From the NCBI GenBank assembly GCA_030141605.1, contig JAQGDQ010000043.1:641501-705500 (forward strand): 64,000 bases of DNA, written 5' to 3'. Under the pieces are notes generated by a model. The model searched no databases and was not told the DNA's origin. It was given only the letters and a program-made list of their open reading frames with translations. Below are positions 58,901 to 64,000 of this stretch, piece after piece; position 1 is the stretch's first letter; every line of letters begins with the position of its first letter. The stretch is from Tubiluchus corallicola. Lineage: Eukaryota; Priapulida; Priapulimorpha; Priapulimorphida; Tubiluchidae. Both the position numbers and the translations under genes were made by a program.

Positions 58901-61900
58901 CATATTTTTGAGTACGTCTTGTCAATGAGTTGAAGTTACAATTATTTTCAATTTGAGTAGTAAGTACATGACATCACATCACTTGTATTTGTGATTACTA
59001 AATTCTTTTTGATAAATGTAGGTCATAAAAAACTTATAGAAAAAGAATTAGAAGGATTTGGCATTCGGTTAAATAAGCGACCACCAAACATCACATTTCG
59101 GAAGAAGGATAAGGGAGGTGTAAATTTAACATCCTTGGTAAGCAAGACTTTTCTAATGCTTTGTTACATATAGTTCTTCCAGTAAAAGCACTCATAATTT
59201 GTACTAGTTATTTAAAAACTGGATTTCAGTTTTACGAAGAGCACGTAAGCTTATTTTAGTTTGTTTTACTTATATGTTGTGCATCCAGAAACTGTTATTT
59301 AATTGCAATTACCGTATTTTCCCATGTATAAGAGACCCTTGTGTATAAGAGACCCCTTCAATTTTTAGGCAAATATTCTGGAAAAAAGTTTTTTGGTAAT
59401 GAATAACTTTATTCATCATAGAAACCAGTTAATGTGTTGTAGAAAAAGAGTACTGGTATATATTAAAGTGCGTACCTGCAAACCTGTAACAGGAAGAGAA
59501 AACGAGGAGATAATGCCTGTGTCACGATGCTTGTATTGCTTACAACCGCTTCATAGTCGAACGCGGCACGCCTTGCTTAGGCTGACTCATCTGGTTGACC
59601 TCTGCCGACGTATCAATGACATCGACGGGCATGCAGAGAGCTTATGCAGATGCGTTGATTGGCTGCAGAACAATCGATTTCTCTCCAATACCAAAGAGAC
59701 ATTTAAAAAAATAATAACTTACCCGGTACATTAATTTTATCATTAGAATTTAGCCATGGAGAAGATTTATTGAAAGGAAACTATAATTATTCGAAATAAA
59801 ACAGTTGTAGAGCACTTATTTCTTTAAAATCATTAGTGTCACAATTTATGCATCTTATTGAAAAGACTTACTCCCATGTATAAGAGACCCCCTATTTTTA
59901 AAGTGAAAATTCTGAGCAAAAAAGGGTCTCTTATACGCGGGAAAATATGGTATTTATTATACAACAGGTCACCCAGTCGGAACTCGATCTTGATATGGTT
60001 AAAACAATTCTTGGTGAATACAAAATTCATAACGCGGACATAACACTCAGGTATTGTAAACATTTTTTTTATCAAAAACTGCCACTTTTTTGTAAAGAGA
60101 TTTGAATTTGAAATGACAATATGAAATGACGGTTGCTAGACTACAGTCAAACTTCATTATACCACCCCCGTTGTACTGCCAAATTCATTTACCGTCTGCA
60201 ACATGGTCGGGAATGAAATGGCAATTTTCAAATTGTTTATTTTTAATGAAGCATTACGGTCTTTAAACATTAATCATTAAGGATACTTAAATTCAAAAAC
60301 ATTGTAACACATTCATTTTTCTAAGGTAAGCCACTCCATCAAACTTGAGGTTCTATACTCAAAACCTCCTTGTGTTTTTGTATTAGAATTCTTTATCAGC
60401 AATTTTGCATCACAGCAGATAAAAGCGAAAAAACAAAATATTGTACTTATTTTAACTTTTTTTACAGTTTTAATAATAGTTGGTTTTGCAAAAATGTTTC
60501 GGTTCAGTATCGGTTTCCTGTGTTTCATAAATTTCGGTTTTAGTTTGTAAATTCAGTTTCGGTAACATCCCTGATTAGCGTGAGCGGCTTCTCGATATAA
60601 TGCTAGCTGTACATCAGTACGAGGCTGCTACACGCTCTGCTGAGTCTCTGACACTGACCAGATGTCACGTTTTGTGTAAAATAATGCATGTTATCATGTT
60701 TCGATTGTTAGCAAGCTGTACTGTACATTTCACAATCACAATAATATTATTGTCAATACCGTGCAGTTATTGTATCAACTGAAAAGAAAACACTTTTTTC
60801 ACCAACAAGATGCATGATATTTGTTTGTTTTCTAAGATTCATTCAAGCTAATTGTGGCAAGAAATTTGTAGTTATGACATAACCTTTTTACACATGTATG
60901 TTTAGTCGTGTAGTAGGTCTAAGGTACTCAGTCTGTTACATAGTTAAGTATACGTTTATAATGGAAACAAAAAGTTCTTAACAAAGATAACTGATTTCGA
61001 GAGTCATTAATTAACAAATGATTAATTTAATAATTTTCTTTTAACTAATTAACATTTAGAATATAAATTGAGGATTCTAATTTGTGTACACTTGTTTGAT
61101 TGCTTTGTGATTCATCTATGACAAAATTTAACACACCCTTTATAACACCACATGCTATATTGCCAACTTTTTCTGGTCCCAATGTGAGCAGCATAAAGAG
61201 GTTTGACGATACTACGATAAAAAGTGCACGTCATCAGTATGTTAACATAGATTAAAATTGAATTAAAGCAAATAAATGAAATTTTGTAACATTTTGCTAA
61301 TGAATTCTTACGACTCTTGGGCTAATTTTAGTTATGCAGCAGCATCTATATTATTAATACGATTTCGACTTTTTAATAGGTACGATGCAACTCCAGATGA
61401 TCTTATTGATGTTGTCGAGGGCAACCGGGTCTACATCCCCTGTATTTACATACTGAACAAAATTGACCAAATTTCAATTGAGGTGCTTGTAACAATAATA
61501 TCAAAATCATGTGTCAGTTTATTTCTTTTTTTGTTCCATAATTTTTTATCTAAATATTGGTTCCGTGCTGTGTCAGAAAGGAAATGGTTTTATTATTGAC
61601 TTTTTTATAGTGAAAAAGTTTAATGCTGCTATTGTCTAATATAATTGTTGTGCTTATTATATCTAATCATACCCAGACTATTCAAATTATTAGCACTTGT
61701 AAAATCTGGGAGTTTAGTACCTTGTGAAGTTAAATAATTTGTAGTTTCATGTATCTTTCAATTTCTGATTTATTGCTAATTTCAGTCTAATTTATTGTTG
61801 TTTTATTAGTACACATTAAGTCCTCGCTTAACGACCCCACTTACTTAACTCAGATCACAGTAGCACTACTAAACTGACAGCAGACAATCAGCTACAGCTA

Positions 61901-64000
61901 TAGGCAGACCAGGATGATTCACTGATTTCCCACCCACAAACACAAGACTAGTAATATTTCTTAAGTGTCATGGCCAGTGCTAAACAAAACAGAACAATGT
62001 TAGAGACAAAACTGGACATTTTGAACCGTTTTAATGCTGGTGAAAGATTAGTAAAGCTCTAAATCTAGTGAAGAGTGATGAAGCGAAAGCAATGCAATGC
62101 TATAAAGAAGTGTCAGCAGAAAAAAGAAAAAAATCAAAACAACCTACAATGGATTATTTTTATAAAAAAATGAAAGAAAAGGAGGAAGAGGAAAAAATGA
62201 CTGAAGGAGAGAAGGCTACTTTTCAGATTTAAATTTTACCAGTAATATTTTGTTTACACAGTACACTGTAGCATATTAATTAAAGAAACACTGTAGAACT
62301 CTAAGCAATAACCAAATAAAGTATTTAATTTATAAGCCAAACGCCATTGATTTTGCTCTTGCAAGATAACTCGGTGGTTTTTGCCTCGCTGCAAGCAACT
62401 GAACATTTTTATGTGCCAAGCACTACTGATTTTTGCTCCTGGAATGGAACTGAATGCTTCTACGTTGTTTCTTATGGAAAAGCGACATTTTGCTGGAACG
62501 CATTAGAGTCGTTGAGTGAGGACTTAATGTATGATCATATTGTTTGAGCATAAATGCGTTATGCAGTACTATAACGACTATTTTAATTCAAAAAAACTGT
62601 TATTTTTGCATTTTTGTTTTTACATGTCCTGAATTGCATCGATGTGATTTTTCAGGAACTGGATATAATTTACAAGATTCCACACTGTGTGCCGACCTCT
62701 GCTCACCACAAATGGAATTTTGACGATTTGTTAGAAAAAATGTGGCTGTACCTCAATTTAATACGAATGTAAGTACAGCTTCTTGTCAGAAAATGTCAAA
62801 AAGCTTCTTGTCAAAAAATTTTTTTCTTAGTAGTTCGCTTTTTGCTCTTTATGTTAGACCGTTGATTTGGAAGCTCCCGAAGACTCACAAAAACCGGTTA
62901 GAACTTATCAACAATGCCAAACTTGCAGCAGACGGTAACAATGTATGAGATAATTGTGCCTGAGAAAAAGAAAGTCTGTTGTTTAGAAAATATGATTTGT
63001 GTATGATACAATATGCTTATGTGCCGTTAAAGAATCCAACTGATTGCATTTGGGGCTTCGAAGTGTCTGTTATTCACGGGGGGGGGGGGGGGGGGTGTTG
63101 TCAAGTGTAAACAAATGCATTGCTTTGTTCAGAAAACGTTGTTGGGTTCACTTAACCTTTGATCTTTTCACTATCAGCATTAATCGCAGGAACTGTGAAA
63201 AGACTTATTCTTCTGCGGTAATTACCAGTTTTGTGAAGCTTGTTTGTCAGATCTGAAAAATGAAATGTTTTTCTGGCACTCGAAACTTATCTTAGCAGGT
63301 GTTTTGGAGAGACATTGTACCTGTTAAGGTCAGTTTTAGCCCCTTCAGTGGCCAGGTGAAAGTATCAAGTTCAATGTAGATGAACTCGAGTGGATGTGCT
63401 GTTACTTTAAATCGTATTTGCATCGTAAAAAAATATTCTTTTTACAGTTATACAAAGCCAAAGGGCCAGCTCCCTGATTATAATGCTCCTGTGGTACTAC
63501 AAAGCTTCAATAACTCGATAGAAGACTTTTGTAATCGGCTACACAGGAATATCATTAAAGAATTCAAATAGTAGGTCAATTTAACTGCTATTAAAAAAAC
63601 TCAAGACAGCCTCTTGTTAATTAAACAATTAGTTATTTTGTTTCTCTTTGGAATATTTCTACAAAGGCAGTGTTACCATTGTATATTTTTTCCAGAATTT
63701 CATTATTTTACAGTGCTTTTTGGGTTTAAATATTTACATCCTTTTATTCTTCATGAAGAGGAATTAAGTGTAACTAACAACAAATTATATCAAATATACA
63801 GTTCTGAAATTATCCAAGATATTAAAATGAGATACCTCATAGTAGGTGCAATATAAGTCTGCACATTACATAAAAAGTCAAAGTTTTTTGTTTCATTCTA
63901 TTTTAGTGCTTTAGTTTGGGGTTCATCAGTGAAGCATAACCCACAAAAGTGTGGCCGTGAACATCTACTCAATGACGAAGACGTCGTGCAAATTGTTAAG
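52990..64000 (+). CDS. DRG1: Developmentally regulated GTP-binding protein 1 (3' end cut by window)
   Basis: Exons: 52990-53031, 57299-57464, 58042-58172, 58487-58610, 59022-59137, 59968-60050, 61380-61482, 62656-62768, 63448-63570, 63907-64000 (continues). These give 365 residues in frame; family members have about 367, so probably one codon and the stop are missing. DRG1 is a cytosolic Obg-family GTPase that binds DFRP1 and assists stalled ribosomes. The N-terminus [14 protein letters not shown] matches the family helix, followed by [21 protein letters not shown]1 is GFPSVGKST, the G2 region is [11 protein letters not shown]3 is DLPGI and G4 is NKID. The S5D2L insert and C-terminal TGS domain ([11 protein letters not shown] to the end) are present. 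No missing key residue was seen. The introns are loaded with transposon remnants, yet all ten exons keep frame and consensus splice sites, so the gene looks functional. Confidence 0.97.
53500..55050 (+). mobile_element. Decayed LINE with ACTT-repeat tail, in DRG1 intron 1
   Basis: The reverse transcriptase C-terminal half is readable: [25 protein letters not shown], then one stop, then [37 protein letters not shown] and [12 protein letters not shown]. The longest surviving frame is 53667-54098. The downstream sequence is broken. The 3' end is AAATAAATTTTTTACTTACTTACTTACTTAC at about 55020-55045, a short tandem-repeat tail. The protein differs from the 49950-51345 LINE, so these are two families or subfamilies. 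Confidence 0.85.
55335..56195 (-). mobile_element. Second reverse transcriptase remnant, minus strand, DRG1 intron 1
   Basis: On the minus strand [20 protein letters not shown] is followed by [16 protein letters not shown] and [12 protein letters not shown], the usual order of palm motifs in a non-LTR reverse transcriptase (YADD, then KSKC-x-x-F). A frame at 55598-55338 continues the C-terminal part ([14 protein letters not shown]). Stops and frameshifts separate the pieces. It is distinct from the two plus-strand LINEs by its YADD and ICEEYA-like motifs. Confidence 0.75.
56196..57298. other. Rest of DRG1 intron 1
   Basis: A 60-codon minus-strand frame (56767-56585) looks moderately protein-like ([20 protein letters not shown]) and may be part of a degraded transposon-borne gene next to the reverse transcriptase remnant, but I cannot assign it. 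Nothing else is supported. Confidence 0.3.
59312..59950. mobile_element. TA-flanked MITE with CCGTATTTTCCC ends, abutting DRG1 exon 6
   Basis: The left end is CCGTATTTTCCCATGTATAA and the right end in reverse complement is CCATATTTTCCCGCGTATAA; both continue GAGACCC. Both are flanked by TA. The right part also contains an inner copy (ATGTATAAGAGACCCCC at about 59876), making an extra short hairpin. Its 113-codon open frame (59393-59734) has no recognised domain. The element stops 17 nt before the DRG1 exon at 59968. Confidence 0.8.
60313..60573. mobile_element. hAT-like element copy in DRG1 intron 6
   Basis: The right 160 bp matches the right part of the AKAP1-intron element (4676-4840): TAGTTGGTTTTGCAAAAATG, TTTCATAAATTTCGGTTTTA and the terminus GGTAACATCCCTG. 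The left terminus was not found, so this copy is truncated or interrupted. Confidence 0.6.
61812..62529 (+). mobile_element. Internally deleted pogo-like transposon in DRG1 intron 7
   Basis: TA-flanked ends: left CACATTAAGTCCTCGCTTAA, right in reverse complement CATTAAGTCCTCACTCAACG. Inside, ATG at 61970 opens [20 protein letters not shown] and continues [10 protein letters not shown] before a stop at 62060. This is the N-terminal helix-turn-helix start typical of pogo/CENP-B-like transposases. After a deletion a second frame (about 62080-62232) gives a basic stretch, then QPTMDYFY, then an acidic/lysine tail and a stop. QPTMDYFY fits the PIP-box pattern (Q-x-x-M-x-x-F-Y), a PCNA-binding motif known in pogo transposase. 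The catalytic DDE region is gone, so this is a non-autonomous relic. Confidence 0.8.
63078..63095 (+). repeat. Homopolymer of 18 G
   Basis: An uninterrupted run of G in DRG1 intron 8, flanked by CAC and TGTTG. It could fold as a quadruplex on the plus strand. Its length is likely to vary and is prone to sequencing error. Confidence 0.9.

Noticed and set aside
59393-59734. 113-codon open frame as a gene
   Set aside because: It lies wholly inside a TA-flanked MITE in a DRG1 intron and has no recognised domain.
60148-60600. TA-flanked element starting TACAGTCAAACTTCATTATA
   Set aside because: The left end looks transposon-like, but the only candidate right end near 60600 matches poorly.
1-64000. 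CRISPR arrays, operons, ribosome binding sites and bacterial-type signals
   Set aside because: The DNA is animal nuclear sequence; the tandem repeats seen are minisatellites, satellites and MITEs.

Overview
The window is animal nuclear DNA. It is AT-rich, the genes are split by GT-AG introns, and it carries metazoan-specific proteins (a KH-Tudor A-kinase anchor protein, an EGF/ZP membrane protein and DRG1), non-LTR retrotransposon debris, tRNA-derived SINEs and many small DNA transposons. Intron sizes and repeat types suggest a non-vertebrate, probably marine, animal. The sequence alone does not fix the phylum.

Layout. 1-2,948: upstream and probable 5' untranslated region of AKAP1, with a foldback-like repeat and a CT microsatellite. 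2,949-11,446 (+): AKAP1, ten coding exons, 750 residues, complete. 11,447-23,980: a gene-poor, repeat-rich spacer with two foldback-like elements, a 59-bp satellite, telomere-motif MITEs, a SINE, LINE tails and one unrecognised coding-like stretch with in-frame stops. 23,981-about 35,500 (+): a secreted or membrane protein with a signal peptide, an LDLa-like module, seven EGF modules, a ZP domain, a furin site and a transmembrane helix. Its first exon and exact 3' end are not resolved. 37,587-48,939 (-): a complete 15-exon gene for a 693-residue RRM/F-box/LRR protein, convergent with the ZP gene. 49,900-51,350: a dead LINE between two divergent genes. 52,990-64,000 (+): DRG1, ten exons in the window, cut by the window edge about one codon before its end.

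The four genes show no shared pathway. AKAP1 acts at the mitochondrial surface, the ZP protein is extracellular, the F-box protein is a probable ubiquitin-ligase adaptor with an RNA-binding domain, and DRG1 is a translation GTPase. The exon structures were built by hand from reading frame, splice-site consensus and phase; every internal junction reported keeps frame.

The most unusual content is in the repeats. Three elements have arms made of degenerate tandem arrays of about 16 bp in inverted orientation, each with a different unit. A MITE family has a degenerate telomere-repeat core. A MITE ends 17 nt before a DRG1 exon. A deleted pogo-like element keeps an intact PCNA-binding-type motif.
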